A stretch of DNA of 64,000 nt from ZC4RG25 sp023428365 (GTDB taxonomy: Bacteria; Pseudomonadota; Alphaproteobacteria; Rhizobiales; Hyphomicrobiaceae). Positions 36,517 to 45,473 of the stretch are shown here, in pieces (the stretch's first letter is position 1; each line of letters starts with the position of its first letter). The stretch spans positions 310,001-374,000 of the forward strand of contig JBNOAI010000003.1 in NCBI GenBank assembly GCA_050283925.1. Direction: 5' to 3'. A model generated the notes under the pieces. The model had not been told where the DNA came from. It was given only the letters and a program-made list of their open reading frames with translations, and did not search any database. The position numbers were made by a program, and so were the translations under genes.

Positions 36517-37893
36517 ATGGCTGTCAGCGTATCGCAGGGGCGCTCCGCTCCAATTCGAGTTGCCCTTGCAGCGCGCGCGGGCTTTATCGCGTTGTTTCTG
36601 CTTGCCTTCGGCGCAACCCTCACGACATCGGCACACGCAATGAAAATCCAATCCGTAAAAAGCCCCGGTGGAATCGAGGCGTGGCTCGTTCAGGAAAATA
36701 GCGTGCCGCTGATGGCGATGCGCTTTGCTTTCGAGGGCGGCAACTCCCAGGATCCAAACGGGAGCGAGGGTGTCGCGAACTTCCTGACCGCAATGATGGA
36801 TGAAGGCGCTGGCGATCTGACCGCGCTCCAATTCCAGGAGCGTACGGAAGAGATCGCGATGCGTATGAGCTTCGACGACAGCCGCGACGCATTCTATGGC
36901 AGCTTCGAAACCCTCACCATGAACCGCGACGCGGCCGCTGAACTGCTGCGGCTGGCCATCAACAAGCCGCGCTTCGACACCGATGCCGTCGAGCGCATCC
37001 GCGGTCAGCTGCTCGCCAGTCTGGCCTTTGCCGCGAAAGACCCAGATCGTGTCGCGGCTCGGGATTGGTTTGCGACGGCATTCCCCAACCACCCCTACGG
37101 CCGTCCGACGAATGGAACGGAACAAAGCATCGCGAAGATCACGCGCGATGATCTGGAAAAGTACCGCAAGCGGGTGTTCGCGAAGGACACGCTGAAAGTC
37201 GTCGCGGTCGGCGACATTGATGCCGAAACCTTCGGTAAGCTTCTCGATCAGGTGTTTGGCGATCTGCCCGCGAAGGCCGATCTCACGCCGGTAGCGACAG
37301 TGGCCCCGAAGACGGGCGGCATTCTCGACGTCATTGAAATGCCGGTGCCGCAGTCGGTTGCCGTATTTGGCCTGGGCGGCGTCGCGCGCAAGGATGCTGA
37401 CTTTATTCCCGCCTTCGTCATGAACCACATTCTTGGTGGCGGCGGCTTCTCTTCGCGACTGATGGAAGAGGTGCGCGAAAAGCGCGGTCTTGCGTACTCT
37501 GTCTACAGCTACCTTCAGCCCTATCAGCATACTTCGATCTTCGCTGGCGGCGTGGCGACGAAGAACGAGGAAATCGGACAGTCGCTCGATGTCATCAAGG
37601 CCGAGCTGCAGCGTATGGCAACGGACGGGCCGACAGCGGAGGAGTTGCAGAACTCCAAAGATTATCTGACCGGTTCCTATGCGTTGCGGTTCGATACCAA
37701 CGCCAAGATCGCCAATCAGCTGCTGGGCATCATGCAGGATGATCTGGGGATCGATTACGTCGACAAGCGTAATGCATTGATCGAGGCCGTCACGCTCGAA
37801 GATGTTAAGCGCGCATCGGCTCGCATCCTCAAAACCGACAATCTGATCACGACCGTGGTCGGACAGCCGAAAAACCTCAAAGGCCGCAGCTGA
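36517..37893 (+). CDS. M16 family peptidase-like protein lacking the zinc motif
   Basis: A 458-residue exported M16 homologue. An N-terminal hydrophobic region (about residues 18-40) ends near SAHAMKIQ. At the place of the zinc motif it reads EGVANFLTAMMDEG, without the two His residues, so it is probably non-catalytic. It keeps the Arg/Tyr-type substrate-binding region GGGGFSSRLMEEVREKRGLAYSV. It likely forms a heterodimer with the catalytic M16 protein encoded upstream, like mitochondrial MPP-alpha. The ATG at 36517 has AAGGA at 36501-36505, about 11 bases upstream; the ATG at 36505 is the alternative. Confidence 0.92.
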   Translation: MAVSVSQGRSAPIRVALAARAGFIALFLLAFGATLTTSAHAMKIQSVKSPGGIEAWLVQENSVPLMAMRFAFEGGNSQDPNGSEGVANFLTAMMDEGAGDLTALQFQERTEEIAMRMSFDDSRDAFYGSFETLTMNRDAAAELLRLAINKPRFDTDAVERIRGQLLASLAFAAKDPDRVAARDWFATAFPNHPYGRPTNGTEQSIAKITRDDLEKYRKRVFAKDTLKVVAVGDIDAETFGKLLDQVFGDLPAKADLTPVATVAPKTGGILDVIEMPVPQSVAVFGLGGVARKDADFIPAFVMNHILGGGGFSSRLMEEVREKRGLAYSVYSYLQPYQHTSIFAGGVATKNEEIGQSLDVIKAELQRMATDGPTAEELQNSKDYLTGSYALRFDTNAKIANQLLGIMQDDLGIDYVDKRNALIEAVTLEDVKRASARILKTDNLITTVVGQPKNLKGRS

Positions 37894-37941
37894 CGTCAGC
37901 CACCGTTGACGTTAGCTCCGAAGGGGCGGCAGTAGTGCATC

Positions 37942-39294
37942 ATGGCGGATATTGCTCGTTCTGAAGCCGCTGCACCCTTTCGCCAGTCAATCGACGGCAC
38001 TCTCGACCGAACGATCGGCGCGTATGGCCTGACGGCAGCCGAGCTTCACGGCTGGCTCGAAAGGCTTGCTCCGGAACTGGACCAGCTCCGCCGCGACTGG
38101 GACACGGGCGCTCTGCCTTTGCTCCGCATCTGCGATGCGACCGATGACATCATCGAAGCCGAGCAAGCCATGTCCGCGCTTATGGCGGGCGCTAGGACAC
38201 TGGTTTTCTTCGGCACTGGCGGCTCAAGCCTTGGCGGCCAAACCGTCGCGCAGCTGGGTGGCTGGGATATTCCCGGAAGCGCCCCGGAAGAACAGAAACA
38301 GCGCCCTCGCACCCGTTTTTACGACAACCTCGATGCCGATACCCTGGCGCGGGTGCTCGCGACACTGGATCTCGCCTCGACGCGGTTTGTCGTGACATCG
38401 AAATCCGGGAATACACCGGAGACGCTGGTGCAAGCCCTGGCCGCTATGGATGCGGTGAAGAAGGCGGGCCTCGCAGCCAAATTTCCCAGTCTGTTTCTCG
38501 GCCTTACCGAACCTGCTGTTCCGGACCGCAGGAACGGGCTCCGCGCCGTATTCGAAGCCCATGGCATCCCGATGCTCGACCACCACACGGGTATCGGCGG
38601 CCGCTATTCGGTTCTCACGAACGTCGGCCTGCTGCCAGCCCTGGCCAGAGGTCTGGACGTCCGCGCGCTGCGTGCCGGCGCGCGTGAGGTCATCAAAACC
38701 ATGCTGACGGCCACAACGCCGAGCCAATTCCCGGCGGCTGTCGGTGCAGCGGTCAATGTCGCCCTCGCTAAGCATCGGGGCATCGATGCCAGCGTGCTGA
38801 TGCCCTATTGCGACCGGCTACGCCGTTTCGCGCATTGGTACGTGCAGCTTTGGGCGGAAAGTCTCGGCAAGAATGGCGAAGGGACCACGCCCATTGCGTG
38901 CCTCGGCCCTCTGGACCAGCACAGTCAGCTCCAATTGTTCATGGATGGCCCGCGCCGGCACGTCATCACGGTGCTGCGGCGGACGACCATTGGACATGGC
39001 CCCCGGATCGATCCGGATCTCGCCGCGCTCGCCGGTCTCGATGAGATGGCTGGCCGTGCGATTGGCGACCTTGTCGCCGCGCAGACCCGTGGCGTGCCGG
39101 AGGCGTTGGCCGAGGCCGGACGTCCTGTGCGCATGATCGAGTTCGACAGACTGGACGAACACACCCTGGGTGCGCTCTTGATGCACTTCATGCTGGAAAC
39201 GATTCTCGCGGGACGCCTTCTCGGCGTCGATCCGTTCGATCAGCCGGCAGTCGAGCTTGGGAAAACATTGTCGCGCAGACGGCTCACGGGGTGA
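37942..39294 (+). CDS. pgi: glucose-6-phosphate isomerase, short type
   Basis: A 450-residue isomerase converting glucose-6-phosphate and fructose-6-phosphate. Sugar-phosphate binding motifs are FFGTGGSSLGGQ and VTSKSGNTPETL, with IGGRYSVLTNVG in the active site. It lacks the extended C-terminus of the 549-residue enterobacterial enzyme. This shorter form is known in many alphaproteobacteria and Gram-positives. It follows the M16 pair by 48 bases and precedes mutL by 42, and may be read in the same long transcript. Confidence 0.93.
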   Translation: MADIARSEAAAPFRQSIDGTLDRTIGAYGLTAAELHGWLERLAPELDQLRRDWDTGALPLLRICDATDDIIEAEQAMSALMAGARTLVFFGTGGSSLGGQTVAQLGGWDIPGSAPEEQKQRPRTRFYDNLDADTLARVLATLDLASTRFVVTSKSGNTPETLVQALAAMDAVKKAGLAAKFPSLFLGLTEPAVPDRRNGLRAVFEAHGIPMLDHHTGIGGRYSVLTNVGLLPALARGLDVRALRAGAREVIKTMLTATTPSQFPAAVGAAVNVALAKHRGIDASVLMPYCDRLRRFAHWYVQLWAESLGKNGEGTTPIACLGPLDQHSQLQLFMDGPRRHVITVLRRTTIGHGPRIDPDLAALAGLDEMAGRAIGDLVAAQTRGVPEALAEAGRPVRMIEFDRLDEHTLGALLMHFMLETILAGRLLGVDPFDQPAVELGKTLSRRRLTG

Positions 39295-39336
39295 GACGGT
39301 CCGATCTGCGGACCAACAGGGGTGGGAGATTGGAAC

Positions 39337-41130
39337 ATGGCGATTCGCCAGTTGTCTCCTGACATCGTCAATCGCATTGCGGCCGGCGAGGTGATCGAAC
39401 GGCCGGCGAGTGTCGTCAAGGAACTCGTCGAAAACGCCATCGACGCCGGTGCGCGCGAAATCGAAGTGGTCACGGCCGGCGGCGGCATCACGCTGATCCG
39501 CGTCAGCGATGACGGCGGCGGCATGGAACCGCGCGATCTCGCGCTGTGTGTCGAGCGTCACGCGACCTCCAAACTCAACGGCGAGGACCTGCTCGACATT
39601 CGCACCCTCGGGTTCCGGGGCGAGGCGTTGCCGTCCATCGGCTCGGTTGCCGAACTGACCATCGTTTCGCGGCACAGGAATGCAAGCGACGCCTTCGCGC
39701 TTACGGTCGCGCGCGGCCAAAAGGGGCAGATTATGCCCGCAGCGGCGAACTCGGGCACGCGGGTCGAAGTGCGGGATCTTTTTTCCGCGACACCGGCACG
39801 GCTGAAGTTTCTCAAATCGGAACGCGCGGAAAATCTCGCGATCAGCGATGTCGTCAAACGTCTCGCCATGGCCCATCCGGAAGTCGGATTGACGCTGACG
39901 ACAGGCGAACGCACGGCTCTGCGGCTTCCCGCGGCAAGCCGCAATCCTGACGGACTTCTGCAGCGACTCGGCGGCGTGATGGGCCGTGACTTCATGGAGG
40001 ACGCGCTGGCCATCAGCGGCGAGCGTCAGGGCATCCGCGTTTCCGGTTTTGCCGGATTGCCGACCCTGCATCGGCCAGATGCGACGCAGCAGTTCCTGTT
40101 CGTCAACGGACGGCCGGTGCGCGACAAGCTGCTGGTCGGTGCGGTGCGCGCCGCTTATGGAGACACGATCCCGCGCGGTCGTCAGCCGCTGCTTGCGATC
40201 TTCATCGACCTCGATCCGCGCGAGGTCGACGTGAACGTTCATCCGGCGAAGACGGAGGTTCGTTTCCGCGATCCCGGGGCGGCCCGCGCACTGGTCATCA
40301 CATCCTTGCGACAGGCTCTCGAAGCAGCCGTATTCAGAGCATCTGCCGCCGGTGGCACCGCCGCGGTCGACCTCCTGGCACGCCGTCCCGCTGCACCGTC
40401 GTACGCCTCGAGCGGTTTCGCAAAGCCCTCACCGATCATGCGATTTTCGCCCGGTCTTGCTGAAGCCATTCAAGCCCCGCTGTCTGCCGTAGACGAGCCC
40501 AGCGCCGACACATCTGCGCCCGCAGAAACCGTAACCGCAGACCTCGCCGACCGCCCGCTCGGAGCTGCGCGCTGTCAACTGCACGAGACTTACATCATCG
40601 CGCAGACACGCACGTCCATGGTGATCGTGGATCAGCACGCGGCCCACGAACGCCTCGTGTACGAACGCATGAAGGCGATGCTGGCCAACGGCGGCGTGGC
40701 GCGGCAAGGCCTGCTGATCCCAGAAATCATCACGGTCGGCGACGCCGAAGCGGAAGCGCTCGTCGAACACGCCGATGAGCTGGCAGACCTCGGTTTGGTT
40801 CTGGAGTCCTTCGGTTCGGGCACCGTCGCGGTGCGCGAAACACCCGCGTTACTCGGTCAAACCGATGTGCAGGGATTGGTGCGCGACCTGGCCGCCGATA
40901 TCCTGCGCGAAGGCCAGCGTCTTGTGCTCAAGGAGCGACTGGAAGCCGTCTGCGCGACGATGGCCTGCCATGGCAGCGTGCGGGCCGGGCGGCGATTGAC
41001 ACCAGCTGAGATGAACGCGTTGCTGCGCGAGATGGAAGCGACGCCCTTATCCGGGCAATGCAATCACGGGCGGCCAACCTACGTCGAATTGGCACTCGGC
41101 GATATCGAGCGGCTGTTTGGCCGAAAGTAG
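39337..41130 (+). CDS. mutL: DNA mismatch repair protein MutL (endonuclease type)
   Basis: A 597-residue protein. The GHKL ATPase domain shows ELVENAIDAGA, DDGGGM and GFRGEALPSIG. A Pro/Ala-rich linker follows (about 340-400). The C-terminal dimerisation domain contains VDQHAAHERLVYERM, which fits the DQHA-x2-E-x4-E metal site of MutL endonucleases, plus ACHGSVRAG. This fits a lineage lacking MutH. The ATG at 39337 is favoured by GGGAG at 39324-39328 over the GTG at 39322. Confidence 0.96.
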   Translation: MAIRQLSPDIVNRIAAGEVIERPASVVKELVENAIDAGAREIEVVTAGGGITLIRVSDDGGGMEPRDLALCVERHATSKLNGEDLLDIRTLGFRGEALPSIGSVAELTIVSRHRNASDAFALTVARGQKGQIMPAAANSGTRVEVRDLFSATPARLKFLKSERAENLAISDVVKRLAMAHPEVGLTLTTGERTALRLPAASRNPDGLLQRLGGVMGRDFMEDALAISGERQGIRVSGFAGLPTLHRPDATQQFLFVNGRPVRDKLLVGAVRAAYGDTIPRGRQPLLAIFIDLDPREVDVNVHPAKTEVRFRDPGAARALVITSLRQALEAAVFRASAAGGTAAVDLLARRPAAPSYASSGFAKPSPIMRFSPGLAEAIQAPLSAVDEPSADTSAPAETVTADLADRPLGAARCQLHETYIIAQTRTSMVIVDQHAAHERLVYERMKAMLANGGVARQGLLIPEIITVGDAEAEALVEHADELADLGLVLESFGSGTVAVRETPALLGQTDVQGLVRDLAADILREGQRLVLKERLEAVCATMACHGSVRAGRRLTPAEMNALLREMEATPLSGQCNHGRPTYVELALGDIERLFGRK

Positions 41131-41145
41131 CCCAGCTTTCCTGGG
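41131..41145 (+). terminator. small hairpin directly after mutL
   Basis: CCCAG (41131-41135), 5-base loop, CTGGG (41141-41145). It begins on the base after the stop. Five base pairs and no U-tract make this weak. Confidence 0.3.
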
Positions 41146-41202
41146 CGGACGCGCCATAACGGTTTACTTTGAGCTCCTCGGCCACCTGTTTGCGAGCGGA
41201 CC

Positions 41203-42486
41203 ATGGCTCCAGCAATCCTCGATCCATCACCACGCAAATATCCAACCGCAGTTGCGTTGAAACGGCGCGCCAATCGCGGAGCGTCGTCGGCTCCCGCGGT
41301 GACGACGCTTGATGAGATTGAAGCTTGGTTGTTGAGCGATGCCATCCGCGAGGACGATCTGCTGGCCTTGTTCGAGGCCCTTGTCTGGCGACTGGTCGCA
41401 GCGGGAATTCCGCTGGATCGCGCCAGTCTGCATGCAGGCACGCTGCATCCGCAGTTGATTGGCTTCGCCTGGAATTGGGAGCGGGCAGACGGTTTATGCG
41501 ACGAGACGCAGGTCGCCGCTGCCGCACTTGAGAGCGACAGCTATCGGAAGAACCCGATCTTTCGCACTATCGAATACGGCGAGGCATTCCGCGCGAACAC
41601 GGGAGATCCGGAAACCGTCAGCCGCTACCCGCTCATGGCGCAACTCGCGCAGCAGGGAATCGTCGACTACATGCTGATGCCGCTCGTCAGCGGCGCCTAT
41701 CACAATGCCGCGACAGCCGCGACTAAGCATCCAAACGGGTTTAGCGACACTGAGGTTGCCGCGATCCGGCGCATTTTCGCGCTGTTCGGACTGCATGTCG
41801 GCCGGCACATCATGTTGCGCATCGCGGGCAATGTGCTCGACACCTATCTCGGGACGGCAGCGGGCACTGAGGTCCTGGCGGGTTCGATCCAGCGTGGCTC
41901 CGGGAAATCGATCCGCGCCATCATCTGGGCCTCGGACCTGCGCGGGTTTACGGATCTCGCCGATCGCCTCTCCGGTCCTCAAATGACCACCCTGCTGAAT
42001 GCCTACTTCGAGCGTATGGCTGGAGCGGTCCTGGTTCATGGCGGGGAGGTGTTGAAGTTCATCGGTGATGGTCTGCTGGCGGTGTTTCCGCTCGATGGAT
42101 TTTCCAGCGCCGATGATGCCGCAAAGTCCGCGCTGGCGGCCGCTGAACAGGCGCTCGCTGATATCGAAGCCCTCAATACCAGACCGACCGATGAGCTGGC
42201 GGCTATTTCCGGATGGCAGCCACTGAGAAGCGGCATCGCGCTGCATGAGGGCGACGTGTTCTTCGGCAACGTCGGCGCCGCCGAGCGGCTGGACTTTACG
42301 GTTATCGGTCAGGCTGTGAATGCTGCAAGCCGCGTCGAAGCTCTCAGCAAAACGCTCGGACGCAGCCTCCTGATCACCGAGCCCGTCGCCGCGCGACTTG
42401 GTTGCAGCCTGGACGATCTCGGTCGTCACACCCTACGCGGACTTTCCCAACCGATCGGAATTTTCAGCCCGGCTTCTGCGACTTGA
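41203..42486 (+). CDS. class III adenylate/guanylate cyclase
   Basis: A 427-residue protein. The C-terminal cyclase homology domain (about residues 235-420) has both metal aspartates, Asp245 in WASDLRGFT and Asp289 in FIGDGLLAVF, and the transition-state residues in QAVNAASRVEAL, so it should be active. Residues about 40-210 form a regulatory region with WERADG and VDYMLMPLVSG. It lacks membrane helices and resembles the helical/GAF-like sensor region found in rhizobial soluble cyclases. The product (cAMP most likely) is inferred from family. Its 3' end overlaps the convergent DMT transporter stop by 23 bases. Confidence 0.9.
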   Translation: MAPAILDPSPRKYPTAVALKRRANRGASSAPAVTTLDEIEAWLLSDAIREDDLLALFEALVWRLVAAGIPLDRASLHAGTLHPQLIGFAWNWERADGLCDETQVAAAALESDSYRKNPIFRTIEYGEAFRANTGDPETVSRYPLMAQLAQQGIVDYMLMPLVSGAYHNAATAATKHPNGFSDTEVAAIRRIFALFGLHVGRHIMLRIAGNVLDTYLGTAAGTEVLAGSIQRGSGKSIRAIIWASDLRGFTDLADRLSGPQMTTLLNAYFERMAGAVLVHGGEVLKFIGDGLLAVFPLDGFSSADDAAKSALAAAEQALADIEALNTRPTDELAAISGWQPLRSGIALHEGDVFFGNVGAAERLDFTVIGQAVNAASRVEALSKTLGRSLLITEPVAARLGCSLDDLGRHTLRGLSQPIGIFSPASAT

Positions 42487-43441
42487 TCAGGATTAGAACA
42501 CCTATCACCGCCAGCGCCATGATAGGCACCAGACGCCAGTCGAATGGCCCCACGACGATCAAACCAGCTGCGCCCGCGAGCGTTTGCGCGATCAATGTCG
42601 CGACCGGCATGAAAGCGCTGGTCGCAATCAGGTTCTCGGTGCGGATTTTCACCACTGCCGAAAACTGAAGGTAGTTCATCGCTGTGAAGATCGCGCCTCC
42701 CACCAGCACCGCGTAGACCACGGTCGGCCAATGCAGCAGGTCTGACGGGGCGGGGAACAGATCATTGCGCTCCAGAACGCCACTCCCCACCAGGGTCGCG
42801 GCGAAAACGATCAGCGACATCGAAATGATCGCGTTCGTCAGGACCACCAAGCCGGTGACGCGCATTTTATCAGCGACGGTTCGCGCCGACCTGTTCCAGG
42901 CATGAAACTCCGCAGCAAAGCCGCGGATCGAAATCGCTGCCGCAGACATCATGCCGTAAACGATGCCCATCCACTGCGTCGAGAGATTGAGCGTAAATCT
43001 TAGTCCGCACACGCCGATAAAAACAATCAACGCTCCCAGCCAAACGCCGGGCCTCGGCTGACGCCGGAAGAACGCCCAGCCAAGGAACACCGCGAAGGGT
43101 ATGGCAAGCCGGACGATCAGGTTGCCTTCTGCTGGCGAGATCGTAACCAACATCAGGCAGTAGGCGGCTTCCAACACCAGATTGGCTAAGCCGATGATCC
43201 AGCTCGCCGGGGCCATCATGATGCGCAGAGGTTCATTGCCCAGCCCGGTGGCAATCAGCATGCCGGTCGCCGAGACCAATAACGAGTAGACGATGAACAC
43301 GATCACATGCGCACCGGCGGCGATCGCCATGGCATAAACGATGCTGACGAGCGCAACGGCAATCACATAGAAGCCGGCTTCGATCCAGCCCGTCAGCTGA
43401 CGGTCGGAGGGGGTGGGTGGTATGGCCGTGTCAGTTTTCAC
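42464..43441 (-). CDS. DMT/EamA-type membrane transporter
   Basis: A 325-residue protein with about ten membrane helices in two halves of five, as in the drug/metabolite transporter superfamily. The start is GTG at 43441, with GGAG 9 bases upstream; it overlaps the end of rsmD by 11 bases, so translation is coupled. A longer frame to 43570 would overlap rsmD fully and is rejected. Substrate unknown. The stop lies inside the 3' end of the convergent cyclase gene. Confidence 0.83.
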   Translation of the reverse strand: MKTDTAIPPTPSDRQLTGWIEAGFYVIAVALVSIVYAMAIAAGAHVIVFIVYSLLVSATGMLIATGLGNEPLRIMMAPASWIIGLANLVLEAAYCLMLVTISPAEGNLIVRLAIPFAVFLGWAFFRRQPRPGVWLGALIVFIGVCGLRFTLNLSTQWMGIVYGMMSAAAISIRGFAAEFHAWNRSARTVADKMRVTGLVVLTNAIISMSLIVFAATLVGSGVLERNDLFPAPSDLLHWPTVVYAVLVGGAIFTAMNYLQFSAVVKIRTENLIATSAFMPVATLIAQTLAGAAGLIVVGPFDWRLVPIMALAVIGVLILIKSQKPG

Positions 43442-44009
43442 GATCGCCCGCTCCACCAAATCGCGCGAAAACGACCTGTGTATCGCCCCAGGTACGCCGA
43501 TCGAGTTCATCAAAGCCTGACGGCATTGCGACGGTGCTGCTGGCGGCTTCCTCCAGAACAGCAACCGCATTCGATGCGAGCCACCCGCCTTCGGCGGCTG
43601 CCGTCAACGCCTTCTCGCCAAGACCACGCCCGTAGGGTGGATCGGCGAACACGAGATCAAAAGCATCGCGGCTGCTCGCAGGCCCCAGGTCTGTGGCGTC
43701 ACGACGGAAGATCCGCGTCACGCCGGACAAGCCGAAAGCCTCGACATTGCGACGGATCAGCCCCCGTGCATCGGCGTCCTGCTCCACGAACAGGCAGTAA
43801 GACGCCCCCCGCGACACGGCTTCCAGCCCCAGCGCACCCGTGCCTGCGAACAGATCCATCACTTTGGCGCCTTGCAGGCTGAAACCTGAAACGCCGTGCG
43901 CCAGAATATTGAACACGGCCTCGCGCACGCGATCCGAAGTCGGGCGCACCCGTCCATCCTGTGGCGTGGCCAACGGCCGCCCGCGAAACTGACCACCGAC
44001 GATTCTCAT
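43431..44009 (-). CDS. rsmD: 16S rRNA (guanine-966 N2)-methyltransferase
   Basis: A 192-residue SAM-dependent enzyme methylating G966 of the small ribosomal subunit. It begins MRIVGGQFRGRPLATPQDGRVRPTSDRVREAVFNIL, typical of RsmD. It has the SAM loop DLFAGTGALGLEAVSRGA and the catalytic motif FADPPYGRG. Its ATG overlaps the stop of the upstream pseudouridine synthase gene by 4 bases (ATGA), giving an rRNA-modification operon. Confidence 0.95.
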   Translation of the reverse strand: MRIVGGQFRGRPLATPQDGRVRPTSDRVREAVFNILAHGVSGFSLQGAKVMDLFAGTGALGLEAVSRGASYCLFVEQDADARGLIRRNVEAFGLSGVTRIFRRDATDLGPASSRDAFDLVFADPPYGRGLGEKALTAAAEGGWLASNAVAVLEEAASSTVAMPSGFDELDRRTWGDTQVVFARFGGAGDREN

Positions 44010-44962
44010 GGACGGCGTCGCGCCTTTGAAAACGGTTTAGAACGCCGCGGTTCGGACGGCTCACGCGACGGCTGAGCGGTATTGGCGGGGCGGGAGCGCG
44101 GGCGTTCGCTCTTGCGATTGGCGCGCGTTTCCTTCTCTTCGTCACTCACATCCATCAAACCGAACTCACGCGCCAATCTCGGCCCAAGTTGATCGACGAG
44201 AACACGGCGTCGGACTGGCTCGACCTGACCGGGTTGCATATCGAGCAACTGGAACGGCCCATAGGACATCCGGATCAGGCGGTTCACATCCAGGTTGAAG
44301 CGCGACAAAACCTTGCGGACCTCGCGGTTCTTGCCCTCGCGTAAGCCGAGCGTCAGCCAGACGTTGCCACCCTGCACGCGATCGAGCGTCGCCTCGATCG
44401 GCCCGTAGCGCACGCCCTCGACCTCGACGCCATTCTTGAGACCATCGAGGTCTGCTTGAGTCACCGTGCCGTACGCACGCACACGGTAGCGGCGCAACCA
44501 GCCTGTCGACGGAAGCTCCATATACCGTGCCAGCGCTCCATCGGTGGTCAGCAGCAGTAGGCCTTCGGTATTGAAATCGAGCCGCCCGATGGAGATCACA
44601 CGCGGCATGTCCTCCGGCATCTTCTCGAAGACCGTCGGGCGGCCTTCCGGGTCCCGATGGGTCGTCACGATGCCTTTCGGCTTGTAGTAGCGCCACAACC
44701 GGACCGGCTCGATGCTCGGCAGCGGCTTGCCATCGACGACGACCTTGTCCTTCTCGGTCACGTCGAGCGCCGGGCTCGTCAGCATCTTGCCGTTGACGGT
44801 CACACGCCCTTCCGCGATCCAGCGTTCGGCATCCCGGCGCGAGCACAGGCCCGCACGCGCCATCGCCTTGGCAATCCGCATCGACTGCTTGCCGGAGCCG
44901 GCTTCGTTGTCGCTCGCGCGGGAGTCGCGGCGTGGTGGTTGACCCGCTTGGGGTTTGCGCAT
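44006..44962 (-). CDS. rRNA pseudouridine synthase, RluB/RsuA family
   Basis: A 318-residue protein. An S4 RNA-binding domain (about residues 29-75; MRIAKAMARAGLCSRRDAERWI) is followed by the synthase domain with the catalytic Asp in ISIGRLDFNTEGLLLLT and a late motif LREGKNREVRKVL. The C-terminal 45 residues are basic and disordered (Arg, Ser, Pro). The ATG at 44962 is chosen because the longer frame would cross the divergent tadA gene. It most likely modifies 23S rRNA U2605 (RluB), but RsuA-type targets cannot be excluded. Confidence 0.9.
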   Translation of the reverse strand: MRKPQAGQPPRRDSRASDNEAGSGKQSMRIAKAMARAGLCSRRDAERWIAEGRVTVNGKMLTSPALDVTEKDKVVVDGKPLPSIEPVRLWRYYKPKGIVTTHRDPEGRPTVFEKMPEDMPRVISIGRLDFNTEGLLLLTTDGALARYMELPSTGWLRRYRVRAYGTVTQADLDGLKNGVEVEGVRYGPIEATLDRVQGGNVWLTLGLREGKNREVRKVLSRFNLDVNRLIRMSYGPFQLLDMQPGQVEPVRRRVLVDQLGPRLAREFGLMDVSDEEKETRANRKSERPRSRPANTAQPSREPSEPRRSKPFSKARRRP

Positions 44963-45002
44963 GACAGTGGATGGCTGAGGTTGTTCCAGATTCGGGCCCT
45001 TT

Positions 45003-45467
45003 ATGACATCGCACAGTCCAGGAAGCCACATGGCGTTTGCGCTGGAGGAGGCGCGCCTTGCCGAAACCCGGGGCGAAGTGCCGATCGGCGCTGTGGTAGT
45101 CGCGCCTGACGGGCGCATCGCAGCACGCGCCGGAAATCGCACGCGCGAGCTGTCAGACCCAACCGCTCACGCTGAAATCCTGGCCATTCGGGAAGCGTGC
45201 CAAGCGATTGGCTCAGAGCGGCTTGTCGACTACGCGCTTTATGTCACGCTGGAGCCCTGCCCGATGTGCGCTGCAGCAATTTCATTCGCACGGATTCGCA
45301 GGCTCTACTATGGGGCAACCGATCCCAAGGGCGGCGGCGTGGAGTCAGGGCCGCGTATCTTCTCGCAATCGACCTGCCATCACATGCCGGAGGTGTACGG
45401 GGGCATCATGGAGACGGATTGCTCCAACGTTTTGAAGACCTTCTTCGCGACGAAGCGGGCCGATTGA
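45003..45467 (+). CDS. tadA: tRNA-specific adenosine-34 deaminase
   Basis: A 154-residue zinc deaminase. The catalytic site is His56-Ala-Glu58 in DPTAHAEILAIREA with Cys86 and Cys89 in LEPCPMCAAAI. These bind zinc and convert the wobble adenosine of tRNA-Arg to inosine. It is divergent from the pseudouridine synthase gene, with 40 bases between starts. A Met at codon 10 is a possible shorter start. Length is typical of bacterial TadA. Confidence 0.93.
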   Translation: MTSHSPGSHMAFALEEARLAETRGEVPIGAVVVAPDGRIAARAGNRTRELSDPTAHAEILAIREACQAIGSERLVDYALYVTLEPCPMCAAAISFARIRRLYYGATDPKGGGVESGPRIFSQSTCHHMPEVYGGIMETDCSNVLKTFFATKRAD

Positions 45468-45473
45468 GGCGCC

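Noticed and set aside
36190..37530. A 446-codon minus-strand frame opposite the M16 pair
   Set aside because: Both M16 genes have convincing motifs on the plus strand, and the antisense frame has none.
38818..40242. A 474-codon open minus-strand frame across pgi and mutL
   Set aside because: It is an antisense shadow of two clearly conserved genes, rich in Arg/His/Asp as expected for the complement of GC-rich coding DNA, with no family resemblance.
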